64,000 bases of DNA from Candidatus Nitrosocosmicus oleophilus (GTDB lineage: Archaea > Thermoproteota > Nitrososphaeria > Nitrososphaerales > Nitrososphaeraceae). The position numbers were made by a program, and so were the translations under genes. The notes beneath the pieces are model-generated. The model was not told the DNA's origin, made no database searches, and saw nothing but the letters and a program-made list of their open reading frames with translations. Below, piece by piece: positions 1-9,340 of this stretch (position 1 is the first letter of the stretch; each line of letters opens with the position of its first letter). The DNA lies in assembly GCF_000802205.1 (NCBI RefSeq), contig NZ_CP012850.1, forward strand, positions 868,001-932,000, given 5' to 3'.

Positions 1-26
1 TTAAATTTGTAAATAATATAAAACCT

Positions 27-287
27 ATGAATGAATTTAATTTAATAGGAAAAATTTTCTTTGCTCCTAATACTTCTGATTCCGAATTAATCGAAAAAGC
101 CAAACTAAGATTGAAAGAACATGGGATACCTGAAGAGACAATTGAAATTAATTATAATGTTCAAGAACTAAGCGAGGGTGATCTATACATAAGTTATGAT
201 CCACCAGATTTAGTGTTGAGAAAAGTATATGCAAAGACTCCAAGTGGTTTTATTAAAATGAAAAGTGTAAAATCCATCAAACTCTAG
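27..287 (+). CDS. Small conserved-looking protein of unknown function (86 aa)
   Basis: I do not recognise this family. The 86-residue product is soluble, with no signal peptide or membrane segment. It has a charged helical stretch at about residues 18-34 followed by a beta-rich half ending in a basic tail (KMKSVKSIKL). It runs convergently towards hisS; the two stop codons are only 2 bases apart, a compact arrangement that supports both being real genes. The start codon lies 26 bases from the window edge, just downstream of an AT-rich, TATA-like stretch. Coding status is likely; function is unknown. Confidence 0.6.
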   Translation: MNEFNLIGKIFFAPNTSDSELIEKAKLRLKEHGIPEETIEINYNVQELSEGDLYISYDPPDLVLRKVYAKTPSGFIKMKSVKSIKL

Positions 288-289
288 AT

Positions 290-1600
290 TTATCCCAATC
301 TTATTTCGACTAAATCATTAACTAATTCATCAAAGCCCTTAGTTATGTTTATCTTCCTATCTGTCATTTGAAATGAGTCTCTTAATATTACTTCACCATT
401 TGTTTCTAAATCCTCTTTACTTACAATTATGATTTTTTTACTCTTCTTATTTTCTGCTTCTGCCATTTGTTTTGAAAATGATCTTCTTAACAAGTCATAG
501 TCAACTGGAAAATTGTTTCTCCTTAAATACGAGGCTAATCGTTCTACATAATCATATATTTCGATTGAGTCATATACTATATAATTCAAATCTTTAAATT
601 CATCATTTTCATCTTTCTTAAATATTCCTTGTTGTTTCATTGCCAAAACAATACGCTCGATCCCACCCGCTGCTCCAATGGCTCCAACATCCTTTCTTCC
701 AAACGCATCGGTAAGTTTGTTGTATCGACCACCTCCAACGAGGGATCCTAGATCATTTCCTGTGTCTATTGCTTCAAAAACTACCCCTGAATAATAGTCC
801 AAACCTCTTACGATGCCCAAATTAATTCGAATGTTATTTATTCCTTTATTTGATAACGACGTATTGATTTTTCCTAGATCTTCCCAGCTTTTCAGTTTGA
901 GCAAATTCATAGCACCATCTAATTCCTTGAAACTACCTTTTTTCTCTGCAAAATTAATCACTTTTTCTAGGACTTTAATATCAATTCTTTCATCATATTC
1001 TTTTAGCACACTGGCTTTTCCCTTCTTTGGTATTTTGTCAATTGCCCTAAATATCTCAAAAGTTTCTTCATCGTTTGATATCTTGAGAATATTTTTGATA
1101 TATTCTTCAATTAAATTTCTACTGCTAATATCGATTAGTATATTCCTCAATCCAAGTTTTTGTAGAAAAATTGATGTAAATTCAATTATTTCAGTATCAG
1201 ATTCTATTGATGTAGGGCCGTATATTTCAATGTCCCATTGATGGAAAAATCTGTATCTTCCTGCTTGTGGCTCATCATATCTCCAAACTCCCCCAAAGGA
1301 GGCCATTTTTGTGGGAATCTTCAGATCTCTTCGTGATACAAAGTATCTTGTTAATCCTATGGTCAAGTCAAATCTAAGAGCAATATTCCTATTCCCTTTG
1401 TCTACGAAATTGTAGATCTCCTTAGTTATAGAAGGACCTGACTTTGTCTCGAGGGTAGATAATAATTCTAATGGAGACGGTTCCATCAACATAAAATTAA
1501 AAATTCTTGCAGAGTCTATGAAAGCATTTCTGATCACATTGATGTCCTTGTACTCGTCTGGCTCTAGATCCCTCATCCCTCTCGGCAGTAGAAATTTCAT
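290..1600 (-). CDS. hisS: Histidyl-tRNA synthetase
   Basis: Class II aminoacyl-tRNA synthetase that charges tRNA-His with histidine using ATP in the cytoplasm. The 436-residue length is normal. Visible signatures are the class II motif 2 region at about 105-123 (RYDEPQAGRYRFFHQ), the histidine-binding RGLDYYSG at 265-272, GGGRY at 289-293, and a motif 3-like GAIGAAGGIERIVLA at about 306-320. The C-terminal part (about 335-436) fits the anticodon-binding domain. The ATG start is followed at once by the typical opening LLPRGMRDL. It is divergent from the archease gene, with a 76-base shared upstream region. Confidence 0.95.
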   Translation of the reverse strand: MKFLLPRGMRDLEPDEYKDINVIRNAFIDSARIFNFMLMEPSPLELLSTLETKSGPSITKEIYNFVDKGNRNIALRFDLTIGLTRYFVSRRDLKIPTKMASFGGVWRYDEPQAGRYRFFHQWDIEIYGPTSIESDTEIIEFTSIFLQKLGLRNILIDISSRNLIEEYIKNILKISNDEETFEIFRAIDKIPKKGKASVLKEYDERIDIKVLEKVINFAEKKGSFKELDGAMNLLKLKSWEDLGKINTSLSNKGINNIRINLGIVRGLDYYSGVVFEAIDTGNDLGSLVGGGRYNKLTDAFGRKDVGAIGAAGGIERIVLAMKQQGIFKKDENDEFKDLNYIVYDSIEIYDYVERLASYLRRNNFPVDYDLLRRSFSKQMAEAENKKSKKIIIVSKEDLETNGEVILRDSFQMTDRKINITKGFDELVNDLVEIRLG

Positions 1601-1676
1601 TGTTGTTTAGATTGTCAATATTTTTTAATTTAGATTTTCCGGTTCATTATAATATCTATCAGTTTAATAATGCTGT

Positions 1677-2120
1677 ATGTTTCTTGACAGTGTTGAATAT
1701 CTTGACCATATGACGGACGCATATTTACGCATCAGAGGTCAAACCATGAATGAAGCTTTTGAATATTCGGCAATGGGCTTGGTTAATATTATGTATGATA
1801 TAGAAAATATAGAGAAAAAGCAACAGATTCCTATTTTTGCAGAGGGTGACGAGTTAGAGAATCTATTGTTTGATTGGCTTGATAAAATCTTGCTGATGAT
1901 GCTCATTGATAAAGTGATTTTTTCAAAGTTTAAGATTGAAATTACCTTTGATGAATCTTCTAATAGATACTTACTTACGGGCTATGGTGAGGGCGAACTT
2001 GTCGATATTAGTAAGCATGAACTTAAGGTGGAAATTAAAGGAATAACCTATCATGAAATGAAAATACTCAATTATAAAGATACAAATGAAACCATAATTG
2101 AGTATATAGTAGATTTATAG
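1677..2120 (+). CDS. Archease (RtcB tRNA ligase cofactor)
   Basis: Archease family, a small metal-binding protein that activates the RNA ligase RtcB during tRNA splicing and RNA repair. The family opening is visible at residues 7-20 (YLDHMTDAYLRIRG), as is the central ENLLFDWLDKILLMM segment near 61-75, matching the usual 'LhxWLNELL' region. The length of 147 residues is typical. It is divergently transcribed from hisS. A tRNA splicing factor fits a genome whose tRNA-Gln gene (15.45 kb) seems to carry an insertion. RtcB itself is not in this window. Confidence 0.88.
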   Translation: MFLDSVEYLDHMTDAYLRIRGQTMNEAFEYSAMGLVNIMYDIENIEKKQQIPIFAEGDELENLLFDWLDKILLMMLIDKVIFSKFKIEITFDESSNRYLLTGYGEGELVDISKHELKVEIKGITYHEMKILNYKDTNETIIEYIVDL

Positions 2121-2881
2121 CCTTTTAGCACTTAAGATGCGTTATATCTGTTATTGCCATTCTAAACTTTATTAGTAAATTAGAATGTTATTATTCTATT
2201 TATAATAAATAGTTAAATCTAGATCTAAATGATATAAATATTTTAATTTTCGTATCATTTTATCAATAGATTGGTGCCTACAAAACACTGGAAAAAGAAT
2301 GGAGGTTAGAATATTCTTATTCTGTCTATTACATTGTTTGGGTAGATCATTTCTTTATAAGCGTTTTTTCATATAGAAATATATAGAAATATATAGAAAT
2401 ATATAGAAAATTCATGATATGCTGGTATCTCATGTGTCGGTTTATAACAGTGTGTCGCATTCTAACACATCATGATCTAATTTTTTCAGGCAGTTAATTC
2501 TACTCTTTTATCTAGCATATATAAATTAGGTAAAAAATACATTTAAAGAATTTTGTCATGGTCAAAATCGGATATCAATCTGAAGAAGAAATCATGCAAG
2601 CAATGGTATCTCAGAAATTTTTTAATTTGATAACTACAAATCATACGAGTTTTGCATAATTTCATCCTATTGATTGTGCTCAGATCTTAATTTATCATGT
2701 CATATAATAATTACAATAAAATATCTTTGAATATTTAGAAATGTAAAAAAAATCAATTTATAACAAAATATATAGTACAGTTGAATGCGGTTTATATAAA
2801 TTTAGTTTTTTATGTTAATACGTTTTCCTTAAAAATCTATTAATTTTTCATTAATATAATGATTCATGTGATCGTAAAGTC
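2121..2881. other. Long AT-rich intergenic region
   Basis: About 760 bases without a convincing gene. It holds a short 10-base tandem repeat (annotated separately). A 33-codon ORF at 2558-2659 is too weak to call. The right end carries the thioredoxin promoter. Confidence 0.5.
2371..2409. repeat. Tandem repeat of a 10-base unit, about 4 copies
   Basis: The unit atatagaaat occurs three times exactly and a fourth time without its last base. It is intergenic, in AT-rich sequence, and no function is evident. Confidence 0.9.
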
Positions 2882-2889
2882 TTATATAT
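2882..2889 (+). promoter_or_regulatory. TATA box of the thioredoxin gene
   Basis: TTATATAT lies 29-36 bases before the thioredoxin ATG at 2918. This matches an archaeal TATA box with a leader of only a few bases. It is inferred from spacing. Confidence 0.55.
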
Positions 2890-2917
2890 CAAATATTAAT
2901 ATAGATTATCCGTAAAA

Positions 2918-3271
2918 ATGACTAACGAATCAGGATCTACCTCCTCTTCTAATACTATAATAGAATTATCCGAAAATAATTTTGAACACTTTATATCTGA
3001 TAACAAGATCGTCTTAGTTGATTTTTGGGCAACATGGTGTGGCCCATGCCAATTTATGCTCCCAATATTTGATAAACTTTCCAAAAAATACACGGATAAA
3101 GTCAAATTCGGTAGATTAAACGTAGATGACAATCAATCAATAGCAATGCGTCTAGAAGTGTATGCAATACCTACATTTGTAATGTTTGTTGGTGGTAATG
3201 CAGTAGATAGAGCAGTTGGTGCAGTAGGCGAAAAGGGATTGGATAGTCTACTCCAAAAAACCCAATCCTAA
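2918..3271 (+). CDS. trxA: Thioredoxin
   Basis: Thiol-disulfide oxidoreductase that reduces protein disulfides in the cytoplasm. The 117-residue protein has the active site WCGPC at residues 40-44, preceded by the standard VDFWAT strand, and the conserved cis-proline in YAIPTF (P85). A short Ser/Thr-rich N-terminal extension of about 12 residues precedes the fold, and there is no signal peptide. The gene stands alone with its own TATA box and is followed by an oligo-T stretch. Confidence 0.95.
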   Translation: MTNESGSTSSSNTIIELSENNFEHFISDNKIVLVDFWATWCGPCQFMLPIFDKLSKKYTDKVKFGRLNVDDNQSIAMRLEVYAIPTFVMFVGGNAVDRAVGAVGEKGLDSLLQKTQS

Positions 3272-3296
3272 TAAATAAGATCAGTATAAAAACGAG

Positions 3297-3303
3297 TTTT
3301 TTT
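3297..3303 (+). terminator. Oligo-T terminator after trxA
   Basis: Seven consecutive T residues lie 26 bases after the thioredoxin stop codon, the form of an intrinsic archaeal terminator. No hairpin is needed or seen. Confidence 0.45.
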
Positions 3304-3430
3304 GCTTAATTTCCTATTTATGCAATTATATTAAAAATTGATAATAAATAACAGATGTGCTGCAAACTTGTGATTAATTATTAGAAAGAATTTATTATTG
3401 ACTTGATTTAGATATCATGAGATAAAGTAT

Positions 3431-5149
3431 TTGACGGAAACTCTTTCTTACGATATACTTATAGTAGGGTCTGGCTTGGCAGGACTTAGGGCTGCTATTA
3501 CTGCCGCCTCGAAAAACAAGAATCTAAAAATTGCTGTTCTGTCAAAAGTTCAGGTCATGCGTTCTCATTCTGTATCTGCTGAAGGGGGTACTGCTGCTGT
3601 ACTGTATGAAAACGAAGGTGATAACATAGAATCGCATATATATGATACTATTAAAGGTAGTGATTTTTTAGCAGACCAAGACGTTGCAGAAAAACTTGTA
3701 AATTGGATTCCATCTGAAATAATACAACTAGATAGATGGGGAATGCCATGGTCGAGACGGGATAATGGAAGAATCGATCAACGGAAATTTGGTGGCTATT
3801 CTTTTCCGAGGGCTACTTATGCTCAAGATAAAGTAGGATTTTATGAAATGCAAACGCTCTATGATACATGTCTTAAATATGATAATATTTTTTTCTTTAA
3901 TGAATGGTTCTGTACCTCAATCCTTCATGAAGGGAATACCTTTCAAGGATTTACTTGCATAGAGATGAAAAATGGCAATTTTGTTAAGGTCGTTGCCCCA
4001 TCAGGCATAATTTGTACCGGAGGCGCAGGCAGGATCTATAGCTTCTCTACCTATGCTTATTCTTCTACTCCAGATGGTTTAGATATGGCATACCGTGCTG
4101 GAATGGCTTTAAAGGATATGGAATTTGTTCAATTCCATCCCACGGGTATTTTGCCATCTGGAATCTTGATTACCGAAGGTGCGCGGGGAGAGGGGGGATA
4201 TTTGATCAATTCTGAAGGTGAGCGGTTTATGAAGAATTATGCAGGCGAAAAATTAGAACTTGCTCCAAGAGATGTGGTGTCTCGTTCTATGATAACTGAA
4301 ATTCAGGCAGGGAGGGGTTTTAAACATGTTACAGGTGCCGATTGTCTTAAATTGGATCTAACACATCTAGGTGCAGAAAGAATTAAAGAAAAACTTGCAG
4401 GGATCAGAGAAATTGGAATCAAATTTTCTGGAATAGACGTAATTGATGAACCCATCGAAGTGAGACCTGTGTGTCATTATATGATGGGTGGCATCCATTC
4501 TAATGTGGATGGTGCTACTGAATTTGATGGGCTGTGGGTAGCTGGTGAGGCCTCGTGTAATAGTACTCATGGAGCAAATCGTTTAGGGGCAAATTCTACT
4601 TCTGAATGTCTCGTATGGGGTGCTATTACTGGAGAATTAGCTGCCAATCACGCTTTAAGTAAAAAGAATAGCATTCCAAGTACGGATGATCATCAATTTT
4701 TGATGGAAGAAAAGAGAATTTATGATGGGATATTTAGAGGTCGTGGCGATTCTAACCCCTATGAAATTCGAAAGAATTTGACTGACACTATGGATGAAAA
4801 ATCTTATGTTTACAGAAATGAAAATGATCTCATAGAGGGACTAAAAAGAATTCGTAGTCTTAAATCTTTGAGTTGGAAACACGTTGATGATCAAGCAAAA
4901 GAATACAATACAAATTTCATTAATGTGATGGAAATAGATTCCATGATGCGAGTTGCTGAAATAGTATTGATGGGTGCAATAAATAGACGCGAATCTAGAG
5001 GAGCTCATGCACGAATAGATTATCCCAACCGCGATGATAATAACTTTTTAAAACATACTCTTGCGTATCATAATAGTGACGGGGAACCTAGGATGGAATG
5101 GCATCCGGTCGTATTTACTCGGTATGCACCAGTGGAGAGAAAATATTAA
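3431..5149 (+). CDS. sdhA: Succinate dehydrogenase flavoprotein subunit
   Basis: FAD-carrying catalytic subunit of succinate:quinone oxidoreductase (TCA cycle and respiratory complex II), on the cytoplasmic side of the membrane. The 572 residues include the FAD-binding IVGSGLAGL near 11-19, the covalent-flavin histidine in SHSVSAEGG (H46), the active-site FHPTGI (H236), RGEGG (252-256) and APRDVVSR (280 and 285). The start is TTG at 3431; the protein has the correct N-terminus there and no ATG precedes it in frame. The stop codon abuts the sdhC ATG, so this is the first gene of an sdhA-C-D-B operon. Confidence 0.95.
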   Translation: MTETLSYDILIVGSGLAGLRAAITAASKNKNLKIAVLSKVQVMRSHSVSAEGGTAAVLYENEGDNIESHIYDTIKGSDFLADQDVAEKLVNWIPSEIIQLDRWGMPWSRRDNGRIDQRKFGGYSFPRATYAQDKVGFYEMQTLYDTCLKYDNIFFFNEWFCTSILHEGNTFQGFTCIEMKNGNFVKVVAPSGIICTGGAGRIYSFSTYAYSSTPDGLDMAYRAGMALKDMEFVQFHPTGILPSGILITEGARGEGGYLINSEGERFMKNYAGEKLELAPRDVVSRSMITEIQAGRGFKHVTGADCLKLDLTHLGAERIKEKLAGIREIGIKFSGIDVIDEPIEVRPVCHYMMGGIHSNVDGATEFDGLWVAGEASCNSTHGANRLGANSTSECLVWGAITGELAANHALSKKNSIPSTDDHQFLMEEKRIYDGIFRGRGDSNPYEIRKNLTDTMDEKSYVYRNENDLIEGLKRIRSLKSLSWKHVDDQAKEYNTNFINVMEIDSMMRVAEIVLMGAINRRESRGAHARIDYPNRDDNNFLKHTLAYHNSDGEPRMEWHPVVFTRYAPVERKY

Positions 5150-5635
5150 ATGGGTATAAAATCTAATAGTGAGAATAATCCTAGTACAGGTGGCGATATT
5201 AAGCTCAAATCTGGACGTGAAGGATTGATGGGCTGGTTGAACCCTACTAGATATGGTTGGGAAAGAGTATCTTATTGGTTGCAACGTTTAACCGGAGTAG
5301 GTTTGTTAATCTACTTTATAGGGCATATATATGAAACTAGCTCATTAGTAAATGGGATTAATGCTTGGAATAGTATGTTAGAGTTGACTCAGACAACTGG
5401 AGGCCACATATTTCTATTATTGGTTATAGGTGCAAGCACTTTTCATACAGTTAACGGATTACGCCTTATTTTTACCGAGTCTGGAATAGGCATAGGTAGA
5501 CCAGGACGACCGGATTATCCATATGATGCAACTTCTTTGAATTATAAGCAAAAATCTGGCATATGGGTTGCTATGTTATTAGCTGCTATTGCCATGTTGT
5601 ATGGTGGTATGGTTATGTTTGGAGATGTGAGCTAA
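5150..5635 (+). CDS. sdhC: Succinate dehydrogenase membrane anchor, cytochrome b subunit
   Basis: Membrane anchor of complex II that binds quinone and usually haem b. The 161-residue protein has a soluble N-terminal stretch of about 40 residues, then three predicted membrane helices at about 43-62, 85-105 and 138-157. The SdhC-type signature HTVNGLR (H99) is present at the end of helix 2, and SYWLQRLTG at about 41-49 matches the conserved Arg-containing entry to helix 1. It starts immediately after the sdhA stop codon, indicating translational coupling. Confidence 0.88.
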   Translation: MGIKSNSENNPSTGGDIKLKSGREGLMGWLNPTRYGWERVSYWLQRLTGVGLLIYFIGHIYETSSLVNGINAWNSMLELTQTTGGHIFLLLVIGASTFHTVNGLRLIFTESGIGIGRPGRPDYPYDATSLNYKQKSGIWVAMLLAAIAMLYGGMVMFGDVS

Positions 5636-5695
5636 GGTTGGACATGACAAACACCTATAACAGCTTGAATTATTTTATGGAGCTTAGAATCTAGG

Positions 5696-6049
5696 ATGCC
5701 GTTATTAAAATTGCGCGAAAGTCAAATAATGAAAATTCATTATTTGACGGGGATATGTGCCGTATTCTTTGTGGCAATTCATATATTATTTAGACTTATT
5801 ATGCCCTTTGGCCAAAGTTTAGAATTTCATAACGTAGTGGCTAATTATCATAATATGTACTATGTGATACTGTTGGAATTAATCCTCGTTTTTATCTCCA
5901 TTCATGGATTTAATGGCTTGAGAATTATCTTGATAGAACTTAAACAAAATCAATGGTGGGAGTCCACAATAACTATATTGGTGCTGGCCGCAATGATTGG
6001 TGTTGTAGCATATGGTACAAGAACGATTATTATTGGGAGTCAATTATAA
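5696..6049 (+). CDS. sdhD: Succinate dehydrogenase membrane anchor, second subunit
   Basis: Second small membrane subunit of complex II. Its 117 residues hold three predicted helices at about 14-36, 54-78 and 91-111. A second copy of the anchor signature is visible in SIHGFNGLR (H70), placed as in SdhC, so the two anchors look like ancient duplicates and H70 is a candidate haem ligand. It follows sdhC by 60 bases and precedes sdhB. Confidence 0.82.
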   Translation: MPLLKLRESQIMKIHYLTGICAVFFVAIHILFRLIMPFGQSLEFHNVVANYHNMYYVILLELILVFISIHGFNGLRIILIELKQNQWWESTITILVLAAMIGVVAYGTRTIIIGSQL

Positions 6050-6141
6050 TATGTATCAAGAAAATTTAATACACTGGTCATCTTTTACACCAATTCTGAT
6101 TGTTAAACTTGAATCTGAAATAAAAACATGTGTGGATAGAT

Positions 6142-6918
6142 ATGAGCGAAGAAACTAACAAAATAAAATTAAAGGTATATAGAACTAATTATAACAAAAA
6201 AGAGTCTCCACATTATGACGAATTTGAAGTATCTGTTAAACGATGGACTACCGTTTTGGATGCACTGTTAGATGCCAAATCTTATTCTGACAGCAGCTTA
6301 GGAATTAGATATTCATGCAGAATGGCTTCGTGCGGGTCATGTGGCATGAAAATTAATGGCAAGCCCAGATTAGCATGTTATACAAAAATATCCGAATTAA
6401 ATGACCAAACAATAGTTTGTGATCCACTGCCTAGTTTCCCAAGGATAAGAGATTTAGTCACAGATTTTACAGAATTCTTCTCTCATCACAAAAAGATCGA
6501 ACCGTATATACATAATGAAAAGGTGCCCATTGAAGTTGTAAATAAAGATGATTTGGTTGAATTTAAACAGACTCCAGAAGATGTAGACAAATATTTGCAA
6601 TTCTCGTATTGTATTAAATGTGGTTTATGTTATTCTGCATGTCCTACCGTAGCAACGGATACAAAGTTTCCAGGACCTCAGGCTTTGTCTCAGGCCTATC
6701 GATATATGGCCGATAATAGAGATTCTGGCGAGTCCACTAGACTTGACATAATTGATGATAGACACGGAATTTGGAGATGCCATTTTGCGGGTTCTTGCAG
6801 TAATGTATGCCCTAAAGGGGTTGACCCGGCATTAGGGATTCAGCTTCTTAAGGGCCATCTGATCGGAATTACAAAAAATGATAAAAAAATTGCGACTCTA
6901 AGGTCAAAAGAGGAATAG
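6142..6918 (+). CDS. sdhB: Succinate dehydrogenase iron-sulfur subunit
   Basis: Electron-transfer subunit of complex II linking the flavin to quinone. From the ATG at 6142 (258 residues) the ligand cysteines are: [2Fe-2S] C59, C64, C67 and C79; [4Fe-4S] in CIKCGLCYSACP (C157, 160, 163, 167); and the last cluster in CHFAGSCSNVCP (C213, 219, 223). The frame also allows a GTG at 6130, but the ATG gives the more natural opening MSEETNKIKL. It is the last gene of the sdhA-C-D-B operon. Confidence 0.94.
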   Translation: MSEETNKIKLKVYRTNYNKKESPHYDEFEVSVKRWTTVLDALLDAKSYSDSSLGIRYSCRMASCGSCGMKINGKPRLACYTKISELNDQTIVCDPLPSFPRIRDLVTDFTEFFSHHKKIEPYIHNEKVPIEVVNKDDLVEFKQTPEDVDKYLQFSYCIKCGLCYSACPTVATDTKFPGPQALSQAYRYMADNRDSGESTRLDIIDDRHGIWRCHFAGSCSNVCPKGVDPALGIQLLKGHLIGITKNDKKIATLRSKEE

Positions 6919-6955
6919 CAAAAAATTCATTATTTGCCTAGTAACAGACTATTTT

Positions 6956-7303
6956 TCACTCTTTTTTCTCATCTGGTTTTTCTGAAGGTTTTTTACTTTC
7001 ATTTACCTGCTTGTTTATGGCTTCTGCCATGAAGTGATTGCTAACATTTACTTTTACATCGTTGATGCCTTCAACTTTAAAAATATTGTCTCTTACATCT
7101 TGTGCTATCTTAAATCCAAATACTGCTGGACAGAATGGACTTGTAAGATGCAAATCGACATCAACTTTTCCTTTATCGATGTCTACCTTGTCTATTAATT
7201 CTAACTCCATTATTGAAACTCCTATTTCTGGGTCAACTATTTTTGTAAGTTCATCAAATATTAGACGTCTAGTTAGTTGTAAATCTTGAGACATGATTAA
7301 CAT
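6956..7303 (-). CDS. MIP18/DUF59 family iron-sulfur cluster assembly protein
   Basis: Small DUF59 (MIP18, SufT/PaaD-like) protein implicated in maturation of iron-sulfur proteins. The core motifs are DPEIGVSIMEL at about 24-34 and the family's single conserved cysteine in TSPFCPA (C58). The C-terminus is Lys/Glu-rich and probably disordered. The ORF opens MLIMSQDL; the ATG at residue 4 (7294) is an equally good start. It is convergent with sdhB, so it sits next to a gene whose product needs three iron-sulfur clusters, although it is not in the same operon. Confidence 0.85.
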   Translation of the reverse strand: MLIMSQDLQLTRRLIFDELTKIVDPEIGVSIMELELIDKVDIDKGKVDVDLHLTSPFCPAVFGFKIAQDVRDNIFKVEGINDVKVNVSNHFMAEAINKQVNESKKPSEKPDEKKE

Positions 7304-7406
7304 ATATTGTCATCTTGCCTATTTATTAATTATTTACTAAATTCCAATATTTTTCGTCTAATCAATTTTATTATGTTAAAATATCCGTTTAAATTAAAAT
7401 TTTTGA

Positions 7407-8909
7407 ATGTATAGGTCCAGGCCCAGCGGAAATTTGGATGATAAAGCTCTATCATTTTTGTCTTCAATAGCCGAAGATGCTGACTTATTTTATTACGATA
7501 TTTTGGGAAGTCAGGCTCACGTAATAATGTTATATGAAGTTGGTATTCTGACTAAAAAAGAACTAGTTGCTATTTTAAAAGGTATAGATCACTTATTGAC
7601 CAATTCCGATTCATTAAACAGATATGGTGATAGCACTTCTGAAGACATCCATGAATTGATAGAATCTGCTATTATAAGGATCACCGATATCAAATCGGGT
7701 GGGAAAATGCATACTGCTAGATCGAGAAATGACCAAGTAATATTAGACATTAGAATGAAACTTCGGGATGATCTAAATCGAATAAGTGCTAATATAATTC
7801 TGCTAATAAAATCATTATTATTGCAGGCAAGCAGCAATGTTGATTCCATAATGCCTATGTACACTCATATGCAACAGGCTCAATTGGGTGTTTTTTCTCA
7901 TTATTTATTATCATATTGCTTTTCTTTAACCCGAGATTTCGAAAGATATTCAGAGTCATATGAAAGGATTAATTGTTCTCCACTGGGGGCTTGTGCTATT
8001 GGAGGAAGCAGTATGAACATAGATCGTGAAAGAGTGTCATCCATGTTAGGTTTTTCAGATATTGTCTATAACAGTATAGATGCGACGAGTTCACGAGATT
8101 CATTGATAGAATTCGCTTCTACTTCTCTGACTTGTATGTTAAACCTATGTAAGGTAGCAGAGGATCTTATTGTTTGGTCTACATCCGAATTCGGTTTTGT
8201 TTTCTTGGATGATCGATTTAGCTCATCCTCGTCCATAATGCCGCAAAAAAAGAATCCTGATCCTCTGGAACTTATTCGTGGAAAGACAGGGGTCGTACAG
8301 GGAATTTTGGTAGCAATTTCTACGATCATGAAAGGATTACCTTCAGGATATAGCAGAGATTTACAGGAAATAAAACCTTTGTTATGGAAAATTACTTCAA
8401 TACTTGAAGACTCTCTATCTATTATGGTCGGTGTGATATCCACAATGAGTGTAGATAAAAACAAAATGTACGCAGATTCATCTAAAAGTTACGCTATATC
8501 ACTAGACATTGCAGAACAACTTATAAAAAAAGGAGGAATACCTTTTAGGGAGTCTCACAAATTAATCGGTACTTTAGTAGATTATGCGGTAAAGAATGGA
8601 AATATCCCTTTGAATCTATTAAAACTGAGTGACATATCTAAAGCATTAGGACTGATCGAATATTCAAATCCCGACCTAACGCTAGAAAAGATTCAAAGTA
8701 TAATCCAAAGTTTGACTCCAGAAAATTCAATAGAATATCGCGCTACTAAAGGTTCTCCTAATAAAAATGAACAAAAAGAGATGATATCCTACATTACTAC
8801 AAGAATGAATGAATATGAGGAAATTCTTGCGGATCGTTCTAATAGGTTAAAGATTGCTAATGACAAACTCAATTTGAAAATAAAAGAATTTATTGACGAT
8901 TCTTCATAA
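7407..8909 (+). CDS. argH: Argininosuccinate lyase
   Basis: Last enzyme of arginine biosynthesis, splitting argininosuccinate into arginine and fumarate; fumarase/aspartase superfamily. At 500 residues it is at the normal upper size. Visible motifs are TARSRNDQV at 103-111, THMQQAQ at about 153-159 and the superfamily signature SSSIMPQKKNPD at 274-285, with the flexible catalytic serine loop. It opens MYRSRPSGNLDDKALSF, matching the usual substrate-binding N-terminus. No other arg gene lies beside it. Confidence 0.95.
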   Translation: MYRSRPSGNLDDKALSFLSSIAEDADLFYYDILGSQAHVIMLYEVGILTKKELVAILKGIDHLLTNSDSLNRYGDSTSEDIHELIESAIIRITDIKSGGKMHTARSRNDQVILDIRMKLRDDLNRISANIILLIKSLLLQASSNVDSIMPMYTHMQQAQLGVFSHYLLSYCFSLTRDFERYSESYERINCSPLGACAIGGSSMNIDRERVSSMLGFSDIVYNSIDATSSRDSLIEFASTSLTCMLNLCKVAEDLIVWSTSEFGFVFLDDRFSSSSSIMPQKKNPDPLELIRGKTGVVQGILVAISTIMKGLPSGYSRDLQEIKPLLWKITSILEDSLSIMVGVISTMSVDKNKMYADSSKSYAISLDIAEQLIKKGGIPFRESHKLIGTLVDYAVKNGNIPLNLLKLSDISKALGLIEYSNPDLTLEKIQSIIQSLTPENSIEYRATKGSPNKNEQKEMISYITTRMNEYEEILADRSNRLKIANDKLNLKIKEFIDDSS

Positions 8910-8952
8910 CATATTAATAAGAGATTATTCTCTATTACTAAAAAATCTTAGA

Positions 8953-8960
8953 TTTAAATT
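8953..8960 (+). promoter_or_regulatory. TATA box of the alba gene
   Basis: TTTAAATT is centred about 28 bases before the ATG at 8984, which implies a leaderless transcript. It is inferred from spacing. Confidence 0.5.
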
Positions 8961-8983
8961 ATCCCATCAAATTACTTATATTG

Positions 8984-9307
8984 ATGTCAGAAGTACACTC
9001 ACAACCTAATCAACAAAACAAAGAAAATAGCCCTACAAGAGACGCAATATACATCGGTAAAAAACCATTGATGGCTTATGTAACTTCAACACTTATTCAA
9101 TTGGCAAATCAACCTTCTGTAACTATTAAAGCCCGTGGTTTAAGCATTGGCAGAGCTGTGGATGTATCACAAATAATACTAAAGAGAATGGAAAATGCTG
9201 GCTATGCCGTTGGTGATATCCTTATAGGATCTGAAACCGTTCAAGCCGAGGACGGTAGAACAAGAAATGTTTCGACAATAGAAATTCAGATAAAAAGAAA
9301 TTCTTAA
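8984..9307 (+). CDS. albA: Alba DNA/RNA-binding chromatin protein
   Basis: Archaeal chromatin and RNA-binding protein of the Alba fold. The signature IYIGKKPLMAYVTSTL (about 23-38) contains the lysine pair that contacts nucleic acid and is acetylated in some archaea. KARGLSIGRAVDVSQIILKRM follows, and the beta-hairpin around ETVQAEDGRTRNVSTIEI is typical. An N-terminal Gln/Asn-rich tail of about 20 residues is extra. The track frame begins at a TTG (8981), but the ATG three bases later is preferred because a TATA box sits 28 bases upstream of it. Confidence 0.94.
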   Translation: MSEVHSQPNQQNKENSPTRDAIYIGKKPLMAYVTSTLIQLANQPSVTIKARGLSIGRAVDVSQIILKRMENAGYAVGDILIGSETVQAEDGRTRNVSTIEIQIKRNS

Positions 9308-9340
9308 ATACCTTTAGTTTAATTTTTCTCCCTTTGTGCT

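Noticed and set aside
813-1241. 142-codon plus-strand ORF
   Set aside because: It lies entirely inside hisS on the other strand and has a Phe/Ile/Ser-rich antisense composition.
2558-2659. 33-codon ORF in the long region before trxA
   Set aside because: It is short, without a recognisable motif or promoter; it cannot be separated from chance.
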